This document shows, piece after piece, positions 8,728 through 17,602 of a stretch of 64,000 nt of DNA. The notes under the pieces were generated by a model. It ran no database searches, was not told the origin of the DNA, and saw only the letters and a list, made by a program, of their open reading frames with translations. Made by a program: the position numbers and the translations under genes. This DNA is from Gemmata sp. (GTDB taxonomy: Bacteria; Planctomycetota; Planctomycetia; Gemmatales; Gemmataceae), in the NCBI GenBank assembly GCA_022843445.1, contig JALHNS010000002.1, positions 1-64,000 on the forward strand, read 5' to 3'. Numbering within the stretch: the stretch's first letter is position 1; every line of letters begins with the position of its first letter.

Positions 8728-9456
8728 CTACTCGTCATCGTCACCCGGTCGTTGTGGCAAGTTGTCGGCTTCTTCGATGCAGTTCAGCGCTTCCCAGTCG
8801 CCCCACGATGTGCCCTTCGTGGGGTGATACACCACTTGGAACCCGTGTTCCAAGTGCGCGTCGGCGTCGATGGTGAACCCGAGGTACGCGACGCCCTTCA
8901 CATGAAACCGCGATACCTCCACGCCGAAGCAGCCCACTTCGGTCTGCAAATCGAACCCGGCGAACTCCGGGGCCAGTTCCGCCCACACCGCGTCGAACAC
9001 TTCGCGCTCGTGCGCAATCAGGTACTCGATTGCCGCGTCCTGTTCGGGCATCACGCCCGCGCCGTCCGGCGCTTCGATCTGGATGCGCTGGAAGCTCGGC
9101 GGCGGGTCGTCTTCGCGCCGCAACCGCACGCCGGGCTTGCTGAAGATGGGCAACCGGATCACGCCTTCCAAGTAGAAGTCGTCGCGGCGGAGCGTGCCGA
9201 GCCGCGGGTGCGACACCGTGTCGCGCGTATCGGGCTCGCCCGGTTCGGCTGGCACCGGGAGCGCGGACGCGCCGTGAAGCGCGCCCATCACTTCGTCGAA
9301 CGTCACCGGGCCGACGGCCGCGAGCAACTCTTCCTGCCAATACCGTAACCGGCCGCGCTGCGCGGCTTCCGGCAGCGATTCCAGCAATTTGTTGAACTCG
9401 GCCGGGGGCAGCGCGCGGGCCGCTGCCAGAATCGCTTCGCGGCGTTCGGGAGTCAT
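8728..9456 (-). CDS. hypothetical protein, possible DUF6985-like C-terminus
   Basis: 242 residues from ATG 9456, no signal peptide or membrane segment. The N-terminal ~60 residues are helical (ERREAILAAARALPPAEFNK, then LPEAAQRGRLRYWQEELLAA). The C-terminal half contains LGTLRRDDFYLEGVIRLPIF and VAYLGFTIDADAHLEHGFQV, a pattern like the DUF6985 family of small beta-rich proteins seen near toxins and immunity genes; this resemblance is tentative. The tail is acidic (PQRPGDDDE). It ends five bases from peptidase T (convergent) and starts eight bases before the stop of the CocE/NonD gene, so it may be read together with genes upstream on the minus strand. Confidence 0.6.
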   Translation of the reverse strand: MTPERREAILAAARALPPAEFNKLLESLPEAAQRGRLRYWQEELLAAVGPVTFDEVMGALHGASALPVPAEPGEPDTRDTVSHPRLGTLRRDDFYLEGVIRLPIFSKPGVRLRREDDPPPSFQRIQIEAPDGAGVMPEQDAAIEYLIAHEREVFDAVWAELAPEFAGFDLQTEVGCFGVEVSRFHVKGVAYLGFTIDADAHLEHGFQVVYHPTKGTSWGDWEALNCIEEADNLPQRPGDDDE

Positions 9457-9463
9457 GGCAACC

Positions 9464-11347
9464 TCACTTCAGCACGTTCACGGTGATGTGAGACGGGTGC
9501 TTCTCGTCGCGGTACACGCGGTGCGTCTGCTTCTGGAAGTCTTTGGCGTCCGCCTTGTAGATGTCGCAGAACGTTTGCGGGTTGCGGTCCACGAGCGGGA
9601 ACCATGTGCTCTGCACTTGCACCATCAACCGGTGGCCGGGGCGCAGCGTGTGGAACACGTCCGGCATGGTGAACTTCACCTTCGTCACTTCGCCCGGCTT
9701 GAACGGCTCCGGCTTCTCGAAACTGTTGCGGTACTTCCCGCGGAACGGCTCGCCGCGAATGAGTTGCTGGTAGCCGCCCATGCGAACGCCGGTCGGGTTC
9801 GGATCGAGGTCCGGGAAGTCGTCCGGGTACACATCAATTACTTTCACCACCCAATCCGCGTCGGTGCCGGTCGTTGAGACATAAAGTTCTAATTCAATGG
9901 CCCCCGCGAGTGTGAGGTCGGTTTTGAGAGGTTCGGTTTGGTACACCAGCACGTCGGTGCGGGTAGACGCGAACCGCTGGTCCGCGGTCATGTAATCGCG
10001 GGCCATGCCGATGACCGTCTTGTCGATGTACGGCACCGGTTTCGCGGGGTCGGACACGAATTCGTCGAACGCCGCACCGCTCGCCGCGGGCTTCGCGCCG
10101 AGCGCGCCGTCCGCGAAGTGGAACGTCTGCGAGCGCGCCCCTTTTGGCGGCCACGCGTCGAACTTGCGCCACACGTTCGTGCCGGTCTCGAACACCCACG
10201 CCTTCGGCGCAGCGTTTTCGCCCTTGCCTTTCAGGTGAAACTCGAAGAACGGCAGCTCGATGCGCTCGCGGTAGTATTCGGCCGTGTTCGCGTTGAACCG
10301 GAGGTCGCCGAGGCGGTCGCCGGGGCCGCGACTCCAACCGCCGTGGTCCCACGGCCCCATCACCAGCGTGTTGTTCTTCGGCGGGTTGTTCGCTTCGGTC
10401 GCCTTGAACGTTTCGAGCGCCCCGAACAGGTTCTCCGCATCGAACCAGCCGCCAACGGTCAGCACCGCGGGCTTGACGTTCTTGATGTGTTGGCGAACGT
10501 TGCGCGCCTTCCAGAATTCGTCGTAGTTGGGGTGAGAGTTGATAACGTTCCAGTACGGAACGTTATCCTTGTAGTATTTCGCGTTGGCGTTCTTGAGTGG
10601 CCCCAGTTCCAGAAAGAACTTGTAGCCGTCGGGGGTGTCGTGCTCGAACGGCGTGCGCGTCATCTTCTTGGTGGGGCCGTCGCGGTGCTTGTCGAACCCG
10701 TACATGAAGTTGAAACAGTGCGGGAGGAACAGGCACCCGTTGTGGTGAAAGTCGTCACCCACGAACCAGTCCGTGACGGGCGCTTGCGGCGACACCGCCT
10801 TCACCGCGGGGTGCGCGTCAATCATCCCGCACACGGTGTAGAAGCCCGGGTACGAGATGCCGGTGATGCCGACGTTCCCGTTGTGGCCCTTCACGTTCTT
10901 CGTGAGCCACTCCACGGTGTCGAACGTGTCGGTGCTCTCGTTGAACTTCTCGCCTTTCTGGAAGGCGTGCGGGCGCACGTTCTCGAACGTCCCTTCGGAC
11001 ATCCACCGGCCGCGCACATCTTGGTAGGCGAAGATGTAGCCGCTTTGCGCGAACAGCGCGCCGGGGCGCAGCGCGTCCGGGTACTTGTCGGCCCCGTACG
11101 GCCCGACGCTGTACGGCGTGCGGATCAGCAGAATCGGGTACGTCTTCGAGTCGTCCTTCGGCACGTACACCGCGGTGAACAGTTTCGTGCCGTCGCGCAT
11201 CGGCACGCTGTACTCGTACTTCGTGTAGTTCGCGCGGATGTAGTCCCTGAGCTCCGCGCCCGAGAGCGCCTTCTGCGCGGGCTGTGCGAACACCGCCGGC
11301 AGCGGCGCGGCGACCGCGACCGCGACCGCGAGGAGTAAGCGAATCAT
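9464..11347 (-). CDS. secreted CocE/NonD family hydrolase (X-Pro dipeptidyl-peptidase-like)
   Basis: 627 residues from ATG 11347. An upstream in-frame start at 11380 would precede the signal peptide and is not favoured. Residues 1-22 form a signal peptide (IRLLLAVAVAVAAPLPAVFA). The alpha/beta hydrolase domain has VPMRDGTKLFTAVYVPKDD, the substrate-binding FAYQDVRGRWMSEG and the nucleophile elbow GITGISYPGF with Ser165. The second half (AGAIELELYVSTTGTDADWV) is the jelly-roll domain of PepX/CocE enzymes. Members cleave Xaa-Pro peptides, esters or glutaryl amides, and the substrate is not predictable. The protein is probably periplasmic. The gene follows the aldo/keto reductase gene (11393-12355) on the same strand, with 45 bases between them. 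Confidence 0.9.
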   Translation of the reverse strand: MIRLLLAVAVAVAAPLPAVFAQPAQKALSGAELRDYIRANYTKYEYSVPMRDGTKLFTAVYVPKDDSKTYPILLIRTPYSVGPYGADKYPDALRPGALFAQSGYIFAYQDVRGRWMSEGTFENVRPHAFQKGEKFNESTDTFDTVEWLTKNVKGHNGNVGITGISYPGFYTVCGMIDAHPAVKAVSPQAPVTDWFVGDDFHHNGCLFLPHCFNFMYGFDKHRDGPTKKMTRTPFEHDTPDGYKFFLELGPLKNANAKYYKDNVPYWNVINSHPNYDEFWKARNVRQHIKNVKPAVLTVGGWFDAENLFGALETFKATEANNPPKNNTLVMGPWDHGGWSRGPGDRLGDLRFNANTAEYYRERIELPFFEFHLKGKGENAAPKAWVFETGTNVWRKFDAWPPKGARSQTFHFADGALGAKPAASGAAFDEFVSDPAKPVPYIDKTVIGMARDYMTADQRFASTRTDVLVYQTEPLKTDLTLAGAIELELYVSTTGTDADWVVKVIDVYPDDFPDLDPNPTGVRMGGYQQLIRGEPFRGKYRNSFEKPEPFKPGEVTKVKFTMPDVFHTLRPGHRLMVQVQSTWFPLVDRNPQTFCDIYKADAKDFQKQTHRVYRDEKHPSHITVNVLK

Positions 11348-11392
11348 GCGATACCTCGAATGAATGCGAACGGATGACACAAGTGGTTCGGT

Positions 11393-12355
11393 TTACGCGG
11401 GGTTGGCACGCAGAAATGCGTCGATCGTCCCGACTTCGGCGGGCGTCAACCGCCATTCGGCTGCGCCCACGAGTTCCTTGAGTTGGCCCGGTTTGCGCGC
11501 GCCCACGATCGCGCCGGTGACGGCAGGGTGTCGCAGCACCCACGCGATGGCCGCTTCGCCCGGCGTGCGCCCGTGCGCGGTCGCGATGCCCTTCAGCACC
11601 TCCACTAGCGCCAAGTTGCGCGTGAACTTCGGCTCTTGGAACTGCGCGTTCTTTTCCTTCCGCCAGTCGTCGGCCGGCAGCGCCGCGTGCCGCTCGCGGG
11701 TCATCGCGCCCGTGAGCAGGCCATTCGCCATAGGGGAATAGGCGATTACGCCGATGTTGTGCGCGAGGCAGTGCGGCAGAACGCTCGCTTCCACTTCTGG
11801 GCGCACGAGCGAGTACGGCGGCTGCAGAGACGTGATCGGCCCGAACTTGGCGACCTGCGCCATTTGCTCGGCGCTGAAGTTGGACACGCCGACCCACCGC
11901 ACCTTGCCCTCTTCCTTGAGTTTCACCATCGTCTGCCAACCTTCATCAATGTCTTCCGGCGGTTCGGGCCAGTGAACTTGGTACAGGTCGATGACCTCGA
12001 CTTTGAGCCGCTTCAGGCTGGCTTCGCACTCCGCGCGAATGCTCGAAGCCGTGAGGCGCTTCCCGATCTGCCGCTGCTCGTCCCACACGCGCCCGCACTT
12101 CGTGAAAACCAGTGGCCGGTTCGTCACGCCTTCTAGCGCCTGAGCGACCACTTCTTCCGAGTGGCCGAGGCCGTACACGGCGGCGGTGTCGATCCAGTTG
12201 ATGCCCAAGTCGATCGCTTCGCGGATGCACGCGACGCTGTCCGCGTCGTCTTGCGCGCCCCACGCGAACGCCCACCCGCCGCCGCCGATGGCCCACGCCC
12301 CGAACCCGATCGGCGTGATGTGGAGGTCCGAATTGCCCAGCTTCCGCGTTTGCAT
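11393..12355 (-). CDS. aldo/keto reductase
   Basis: 320 residues from ATG 12355. NAD(P)H-dependent (beta/alpha)8 reductase of carbonyls. The complete catalytic tetrad is visible: Asp56 and Tyr61 in WIDTAAVYG, Lys86 in VFTKCG and His129 in YQVHW. The cofactor site includes VSNFSAEQ and the C-terminal VTGAIVGARKPGQL loop. Similar to the YccK/IolS-type cytosolic subfamily. It overlaps the upstream region of the divergent phosphodiesterase-like gene, whose ATG is 24 bases away, so the two promoters must lie within or across the coding starts. The true substrate is unknown. Confidence 0.92.
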   Translation of the reverse strand: MQTRKLGNSDLHITPIGFGAWAIGGGGWAFAWGAQDDADSVACIREAIDLGINWIDTAAVYGLGHSEEVVAQALEGVTNRPLVFTKCGRVWDEQRQIGKRLTASSIRAECEASLKRLKVEVIDLYQVHWPEPPEDIDEGWQTMVKLKEEGKVRWVGVSNFSAEQMAQVAKFGPITSLQPPYSLVRPEVEASVLPHCLAHNIGVIAYSPMANGLLTGAMTRERHAALPADDWRKEKNAQFQEPKFTRNLALVEVLKGIATAHGRTPGEAAIAWVLRHPAVTGAIVGARKPGQLKELVGAAEWRLTPAEVGTIDAFLRANPA

Positions 12356-12378
12356 TGCCGCCCTCCTACGATGACCCT

Positions 12379-13761
12379 ATGCAGCCAATCGTACTGATGA
12401 ACGCGGTCGGACTCACCCCGCGATTGCTCGAACACGCTCCGCGCCTGAAGGCGCTCGCCGCGACCGGGTGGGTCGCGGACATGCCGGAAGTGCTGCCCGC
12501 GGTCACTTGCACCGCGCAGGCGTCCGTTCTCACCGGCACGCTGCCGAACGTTCACGGGGTCGTGGCGAACGGGTGGCTGTTCCACAGCACGAACGAAGTA
12601 CGGTTCTGGCAGCAGTGCAACCGGCTGATGCAGGCCGAACCGGTGTACGAAACGGCACGCAACCGCGCGGCAGCGCGCAACCGGCCGTTCAAAAGCGCGA
12701 AGCTGTTCTGGTGGTTCAATCAGGGCGCGGCCGTTGACATCTCGGTGACACCGAAGCCGCACTACGGCGTGGACGGCAACAAAGCGTTCGGCATTTCCGG
12801 CGCGCCCACGAAGCTGGTGGAAGGGCTGGAGCGCGCGCTGGGGGCGTTCCCCTTCCCCGCGTTCTGGGGGCCGATGGCCGGGAAGAAAAGCACGGAGTGG
12901 ATCGCGCGCGCCGCGGCGAGCGTGGTTCGCACCGAGCGCCCGGACCTGTCGCTCGTGTACCTGCCGCACCTCGACTACGAACCGCAGCGCACCGGGCCGT
13001 CCGGCACGAACATGGCGCAACATGTGAAGGAGCTAGACGACGCGTGCGCGCCGCTACTCGACGCCGCGAATGAGATCGGCGCACAAGTGTGGGTGGTGAG
13101 CGAGTACGGGCACTGCGACGTGTCGCAACCGATTTACCTGAACCGCGCGCTGCGCACGGCGGGCCTGCTCGAAGTGCGCGACGGGCCGTTCGGCGAACAA
13201 CTCGACTTGTACGCGTCGCGGGCGTTCGCGGTGGCGGATCACCAACTCGCGCACGTGTACGTTCGCAACCCGGACGACCTCGCGCGCGCGTGCGGGTTGC
13301 TCGCGGCGATCCCCGGTGTGGCGAAGGTGTACGCGGGGGAAGAGCGCGAGCAGATCGGGCTGAACCACAATCGCAGCGGCGAACTCGTGGTGCTCTCCGA
13401 ACCGCACGCGTGGTTCGCGTACCCGTTCTGGCTGAACGACGCACGCGCGCCGGACTACGCTCGGGCGGTGGCGATCCACAACAAGCCCGGGTTCGACCCG
13501 TGCGAACTGTTCTTCGACCCGGATCTGTGGTTCCCGAAGCTCCACACCGCGCGCCGCCTCATTCAGAAGAAGCTCGGGTTCCGCACGATCTTCGACGTGG
13601 TGCCGCTCGACGCGCGCATCGTGCGCGGCAGTCACGGCCTCGCGGCGGCGAGTTCGCGCGACCGCCCGATCCTGATCGGTCACGGCCCCAACCCCGGCAG
13701 TACCGTGCCCATGACCGACGTGAAACAACTGCTGCTGAACGCGCTGGGGTTGGGAGAGTAG
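12379..13761 (+). CDS. alkaline phosphatase-superfamily protein (type I phosphodiesterase/nucleotide pyrophosphatase-like)
   Basis: 460 residues from ATG 12379. A TTG at 12355 would overlap the divergent gene. The nucleophile region PAVTCTAQASVLTGTLPNVH matches the type I phosphodiesterase/nucleotide pyrophosphatase family, where a Thr or Ser attacks the phosphate. Further family blocks are YLPHLDYEPQRTGP, VWVVSEYGHCDV and SHGLAAASSRDRPILIGHGP, which supply the Asp and His zinc ligands. No signal peptide is visible, so a cytoplasmic location is likely. Members hydrolyse phosphodiesters or nucleotide sugars; several bacterial homologues are annotated only as alkaline phosphatase family. Confidence 0.85.
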   Translation: MQPIVLMNAVGLTPRLLEHAPRLKALAATGWVADMPEVLPAVTCTAQASVLTGTLPNVHGVVANGWLFHSTNEVRFWQQCNRLMQAEPVYETARNRAAARNRPFKSAKLFWWFNQGAAVDISVTPKPHYGVDGNKAFGISGAPTKLVEGLERALGAFPFPAFWGPMAGKKSTEWIARAAASVVRTERPDLSLVYLPHLDYEPQRTGPSGTNMAQHVKELDDACAPLLDAANEIGAQVWVVSEYGHCDVSQPIYLNRALRTAGLLEVRDGPFGEQLDLYASRAFAVADHQLAHVYVRNPDDLARACGLLAAIPGVAKVYAGEEREQIGLNHNRSGELVVLSEPHAWFAYPFWLNDARAPDYARAVAIHNKPGFDPCELFFDPDLWFPKLHTARRLIQKKLGFRTIFDVVPLDARIVRGSHGLAAASSRDRPILIGHGPNPGSTVPMTDVKQLLLNALGLGE

Positions 13762-14036
13762 CCGAGCGAACCGTGCCAACCGCGCCGAGGTCGTCGATAC
13801 CGCGCAGACGACCGCATTTGGGTCGGGCGCACGTCAAGACGGCCGGCCCAAGCAGACACCGCGCTCGCGGCCCCCGCGCTCGTCCGCGCCGACGGCTCGG
13901 GGTGATGCCGTTCGTGAGTGCTTCTTCCGGACCTCCGGAATTGTTAAGGCCGCGGTGGGGTAACGGACGAATACTCTGCACACTCGATCGCATTTGCCCA
14001 TCTTCCTCGGGCGAAGCGGGAAGAGGAGACCGACTT

Positions 14037-15134
14037 GTGCTGGGTACCAAGTTGCGCTTGCTCGGGCTCGTTGGCGCGGCACTCACACTCTCGGGAGCGG
14101 CCGGGTGCAAACCCTACGGCCCGCGAAGCATTACGGCCGATCGCATCCCCTATAACGAGGCGATCGCGACGTCGTGGAAAGAGCAGACGCTGCTGAACGT
14201 CGTGAAGCTGCGCTACGCGGACACCCCGTTCTTTGTTGACGTTCCGCAGATCACTAGCGGTTACACCCTCCAACGGGGTGCGACGGTCAGCGGCGGGATC
14301 TTTCCGCCCGTCAATCCCGTTGCGTCCTTCGCCCAACAACTCGGACTGACGCTGAACCTTCAAGGGGCGTATCAAGATCGGCCCACAATCTCCTACCAAC
14401 CCCAGACCGGGTCGCAATACGTCCGCAACCTTACGAACCCGATCAACCCGGCGTCGGTCCTGTTCCTGCTCCAGTCCGGCTATCCCGCCGATCTCGTCCT
14501 CGACCTGACCGTGGACTCGATCAACGGCGTCCGGAATCGTACGGTCACCGGCGGCGAGTTGCGCCCCGCGGACCCCGAGTTCACGCGAGTCGTTCAGACG
14601 CTTCGCAAGGCTCAGATCAGCGGTCACGTCGGCATTCGGGTCCAGCACGAGAAGGACCGGCCGGACTCCGTGGTCCTGTTCTTCCACGACAAAGAGATCG
14701 CCCCGGAACTGGCGGCCGAAGTCGCCGAAGTGCGCCGCATCCTTCGGTTGAGTCCGGACCGAAAAGACTTCCGCGTCGTGTTCGGGGCCATCGCCGCGAA
14801 CCCGAACGAGGTCGCCATTCTTTCGCGCTCGGCCTTTCGCGTCCTGACGGAACTGTCCGGTTCCGTCGAGGTGCCGGTCGATCACCAAGTTCGAGGGCTC
14901 GCGCCGGGCTTCGGGGGCGCGGCGGACGACGGCCGATCCCGGTTCCACGTGCGCAGCGGGTGCAAAAAGCCGTGTGACGCGTTCGCCTCGGTGTACTACG
15001 AGGGCCGTTGGTTCTGGATCGACAAGAGCGACTTTCAGTCCAAGCGCACAATGGCCTACATGATGGTTCTGCTGGCCCTCGCGGACACCGGAGCCAAGGA
15101 GAACTTGCCGCTGATCACGATCCAAGCCAATTGA
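14037..15134 (+). CDS. hypothetical outer-envelope lipoprotein
   Basis: 365 residues. The start is GTG 14037, chosen because a good Shine-Dalgarno (AGGAG, 14024-14028) precedes it by eight bases and it opens a lipoprotein signal peptide with a lipobox-like AAGC at residues 21-24. After the Cys the mature protein contains WKEQTLLNVVKLRYADTPFF and YQDRPTISYQPQTGSQYVRN, a pattern I associate with an unnamed family of bacterial lipoproteins of unknown function. No enzymatic motif is seen. It stands alone: 275 bases upstream hold no gene, and a perfect inverted repeat lies downstream between it and the convergent isomerase. Confidence 0.75.
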   Translation: MLGTKLRLLGLVGAALTLSGAAGCKPYGPRSITADRIPYNEAIATSWKEQTLLNVVKLRYADTPFFVDVPQITSGYTLQRGATVSGGIFPPVNPVASFAQQLGLTLNLQGAYQDRPTISYQPQTGSQYVRNLTNPINPASVLFLLQSGYPADLVLDLTVDSINGVRNRTVTGGELRPADPEFTRVVQTLRKAQISGHVGIRVQHEKDRPDSVVLFFHDKEIAPELAAEVAEVRRILRLSPDRKDFRVVFGAIAANPNEVAILSRSAFRVLTELSGSVEVPVDHQVRGLAPGFGGAADDGRSRFHVRSGCKKPCDAFASVYYEGRWFWIDKSDFQSKRTMAYMMVLLALADTGAKENLPLITIQAN

Positions 15135-15192
15135 CACCGGTTCCGGGCACTCAACCAGAGCCATTCCTTGTTTCACGTTGGGTCGGCGGTTC

Positions 15193-15268
15193 ACCCGGCC
15201 GGCTCACGCCGGCGGTTCGACGACGCCAGCGCTTGTTCGGTCGAACCGCCGGCGTGAGCCGGCCGGGT
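15193..15268. repeat. perfect 28-bp inverted repeat, family A
   Basis: Bases 15193-15220 are the exact reverse complement of 15241-15268, with a 20-base spacer. Each arm holds the family A motif seen at 7441 and 20420. It lies between two convergent genes, where it could act as a bidirectional terminator or transcript-stabilising stem. Confidence 0.85.
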
Positions 15269-15317
15269 TGCTCTCACTCACCGGACGCAGTGTGAAACAC
15301 GGAATGGCCTTGGGCAC

Positions 15318-16196
15318 TCACCCGATCAACTTCCGCAGTTCCTTGACGTACTTGGGCACCGCGACCTTCGCGTCTTCCTTCGCTTCGTACTCCAGCGCGA
15401 CGAAGCCGTGGAAGTTCGCGTCCTTCAGGATTTTCACGACGCGGGTGAGGTCGGCCTCTTCCACCTTGCCGCCGGGGAACACTTCCGTCTTCACCTGCGA
15501 CACAACGCCGTAGGGCGCGATCTTCGCGATGTCCGCGTAGGGGTCCGCGGTGCGGAAGTTGCCGGTGTCGATGTTCACGCCGAGCGCCTTGCTCTTCACC
15601 GGCTTCACCAGTTCCAGCAGGTGGTCCGGGGTGTCGGTGATGCCACCGTGGTTCTCCAGCGCGAGCAACACGCCCAGTTTCTCGGCAACTTCGCAGCACT
15701 CGGTCATCGCGTCGGTCACGCGCTTTTGTGCGTCGGCGAGGGTATCGCCCTTCGGCAGGCTGCCCGCGAAGATGCGCACGGTTTTCGCGCCGCACTTGGC
15801 GGCGCGGGCGGTCCAGTCCTTCACCTTCTGAATTTCGGCGCGATACGCTTTGTCGTCCTTCACGCAGAAGTTGTTGCCGACCGGGACGCCGGAGATGGCG
15901 AGTTTCTTCTTCGCCGCGTGCGCCGCCAGTTTCTCCGCGTAGGCGTCCGTAGTTTCGGCCCAGTAGTACGACGTGAGTTCGACGCCGTCGAGCGGCAGGT
16001 CGGCCGCGTAGTCGATGAAATCGAACAGCGTCATCGTGGGCTTCTTGAGGTCGAGCGCTTGGCGGAAGCTGTACGCGGCGAGTGCGAGTTTCAGATCGGG
16101 TTTGGCCGCGGGGCGCTTGATTGGGTCGATACCGCGCGCGAGCGGAGCGGCGGCGAGTGCGGCAGACGACGCGAGGAATTGACGGCGGGAGAGCAT
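15318..16196 (-). CDS. Tat-exported sugar phosphate isomerase/epimerase-like TIM barrel
   Basis: 292 residues from ATG 16196, chosen because it begins the Tat signal MLSRRQFLASSAALAAAPLA; the frame is open 96 bases further up but nothing there looks coding. The mature part is an AP-endonuclease-2/xylose isomerase-like barrel with metal-site motifs LLALENHGGI, LGVNIDTGNF, SQVKTEVF and FVALEYEAKED. In planctomycetes such exported barrel proteins are common, and some related families act on keto-sugars, but the reaction here is not known. Probably monocistronic, convergent with the lipoprotein gene. Confidence 0.85.
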   Translation of the reverse strand: MLSRRQFLASSAALAAAPLARGIDPIKRPAAKPDLKLALAAYSFRQALDLKKPTMTLFDFIDYAADLPLDGVELTSYYWAETTDAYAEKLAAHAAKKKLAISGVPVGNNFCVKDDKAYRAEIQKVKDWTARAAKCGAKTVRIFAGSLPKGDTLADAQKRVTDAMTECCEVAEKLGVLLALENHGGITDTPDHLLELVKPVKSKALGVNIDTGNFRTADPYADIAKIAPYGVVSQVKTEVFPGGKVEEADLTRVVKILKDANFHGFVALEYEAKEDAKVAVPKYVKELRKLIG

Positions 16197-16640
16197 CGGT
16201 GAAACCTCCGGTGTGTGAGCCGGCATTGTGACGCGCCGCGCGCCGCAACGAAAGGATGCATCTGTCGTTTTGGTCGGTTCGGCTGTTGACATGAATTAAA
16301 CGCTAGTATACTATCTATTTGGTGGCGCAACAGCGCGCCGACCAAAGTGGTTTTCGTGCGCGCGTGCGAACTGGTCGCGGCTCGCGAACGAGCCGCGAAC
16401 GCGAGTGAGCGGCACCCGCTGTAGTCCGAGAACCCAACGTCACGCTCACCGCGACGGCACTCGGCCGGATCGCGGTAGCGACGTTTGAATAGCCCCAACT
16501 CGACCTCGCACTCCGAACTGCCGATTTCGCTTGTTTTTCAAGCATCCTCGCGCGGCGCTCCGATCTCCCGCTTCCATCCGTTGACTTTTTGCCCGCCGCG
16601 GGGAATAATCTGGGTGTTGTTCTCACGACCACGGAGCGCA
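16197..16640. other. gene-free stretch, AT-rich patch and two promoter candidates
   Basis: No coding frame here is convincing. 16286-16320 is strikingly AT-rich for this genome: TTGACA at 16286-16291, then TACTAT at 16309-16314 after 17 bases. The 10-base palindrome TAGTATACTA (16304-16313) overlaps this -10. It could be a promoter with an operator-like site reading right, or the control region of the leftward isomerase gene. The second candidate (16581-16609) is listed separately. Confidence 0.5.
16581..16609 (+). promoter_or_regulatory. sigma70-like promoter for the cysteine-rich protein gene
   Basis: TTGACT (16581-16586), 17-base spacer, AATAAT (16604-16609). It lies 31 bases upstream of ATG 16641, which has GGAG at 16633-16636 as ribosome binding site. 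Confidence 0.55.
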
Positions 16641-17060
16641 ATGCGCGCAGCGATTCATTTCGGGTTGGCGGTGGCACTTGTTCTCGCGCCGGCCCTTTGC
16701 TGCTGCACCGTGCGGATGGCGCACGCCAAGCCCGCCGCTCCGTCATGTTGCGCGAAAGTCGAAGTCGCGCCCGTTTCGCACTCCTGCTGCGCGACCAAGC
16801 CCCCTGCCCCGCTTGAACCGAAGCCGAACGCGCCGCGCCCGGCACCGGAAGCGTGTGCCTGCTGCGCCGAGCGCCCCCCTGCCGCACCGGTGGAAGCCGC
16901 GCCGAGCCTCGCCGCGGCCGAACCGACCGGCGAACTGGTCCCGCTCGCGGTTCACATTCCCGCGACCCTCGAACTCACTCCGGCGCGCGACGCGCGCGCC
17001 GGCTCGAGTGCGGATACCAAATCCGAATCCCTCTTCGCGCGCCACGTTCTGCGCTGTTAG
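16641..17060 (+). CDS. small secreted cysteine- and proline-rich protein
   Basis: 139 residues from ATG 16641 (Shine-Dalgarno GGAG five bases upstream). An N-terminal hydrophobic segment, IHFGLAVALVLAPALCCC, is a signal peptide that may end at a lipobox-like cysteine cluster. The mature region has cysteine dyads (PSCCAK, HSCCAT and ACACCAE) separated by Pro/Ala-rich linkers, and the protein ends in Cys. No family is recognised. The next gene encodes a second CC-dyad protein, so the two probably act together. Metal binding or thiol redox is an inference from the clustered cysteines. Confidence 0.65.
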   Translation: MRAAIHFGLAVALVLAPALCCCTVRMAHAKPAAPSCCAKVEVAPVSHSCCATKPPAPLEPKPNAPRPAPEACACCAERPPAAPVEAAPSLAAAEPTGELVPLAVHIPATLELTPARDARAGSSADTKSESLFARHVLRC

Positions 17061-17170
17061 TCTGCGCCGGTTCCCCGTGTTCCTCGTAATTCGCTTGCTA
17101 TTCTTCACCTGCGCCGTTATGTATGGCGCTGAACGCTCATTCATTCAACACCAACTCAAGGAACCTTGCC

Positions 17171-17584
17171 ATGAAACTGTTTGCGATCATCACCGCGGGC
17201 GTGCTCGCGGCGGCCGGCGGCGTCTACTACTTCCAATCCGAAGGCTGCCCGTTCAGCGGCGGCGGCAAGACCGGCTGCTCCGCACCGATGGCGAGCGCGG
17301 AAGTGGCGAGCGCGTCGGACTGCTGCGCCGTGAAGGAAGACTGCTGCGCGACGGTCGAACCGTGCTGCGCCAGCGCGAAGGTGACCAAGGCCACGGTGTG
17401 CTGCAACCCGGACAACAGCTGCTGCGGCCCGACCGCGGAGTGCTGCGCTCTGGGCCTCGCGTGCTGCCTCGAAGCGAAGGCCGTCGCGACCGCGAAGGTG
17501 ACGAAGGCAGACTGCTGCGCGATCGGGGCCCAGTGCTGCGCCGTCGGCGCGGCCTGCTGCCTCGGCGCGACCGCCGCGAAGTAA
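17171..17584 (+). CDS. secreted CC-dyad repeat protein (22 Cys in 137 residues)
   Basis: 137 residues from ATG 17171. Residues 1-20 (MKLFAIITAGVLAAAGGVYY) are a signal peptide or membrane anchor. The rest carries ten Cys-Cys dyads. Within three blocks the dyads are spaced CC-x5-CC (CCAVKEDCC, CCATVEPCC, CCNPDNSCC, CCGPTAECC, CCALGLACC, CCAIGAQCC, CCAVGAACC). The blocks hold three, four and three dyads and are separated by linkers of 10 and 15 residues that both contain AKVTKA. The regular period looks like a metallothionein-like or disulfide-stacked fold, but no known family is recognised. A strong intrinsic terminator follows. It pairs with the cysteine-rich gene 110 bases upstream. Confidence 0.75.
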   Translation: MKLFAIITAGVLAAAGGVYYFQSEGCPFSGGGKTGCSAPMASAEVASASDCCAVKEDCCATVEPCCASAKVTKATVCCNPDNSCCGPTAECCALGLACCLEAKAVATAKVTKADCCAIGAQCCAVGAACCLGATAAK

Positions 17585-17602
17585 CCTGACGTGCAACCGA
17601 CG

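Noticed and set aside
13089-14036. Long plus-strand open frame extending the lipoprotein gene upstream
   Set aside because: It overlaps the phosphodiesterase-like gene in another frame and is Arg/Pro-rich, as expected for high-GC shadow frames. The lipoprotein signal and Shine-Dalgarno mark the true start at 14037.
17123-17170. Upstream start for the CC-dyad protein
   Set aside because: The added residues precede a clear signal peptide at ATG 17171 and contain no signal features.
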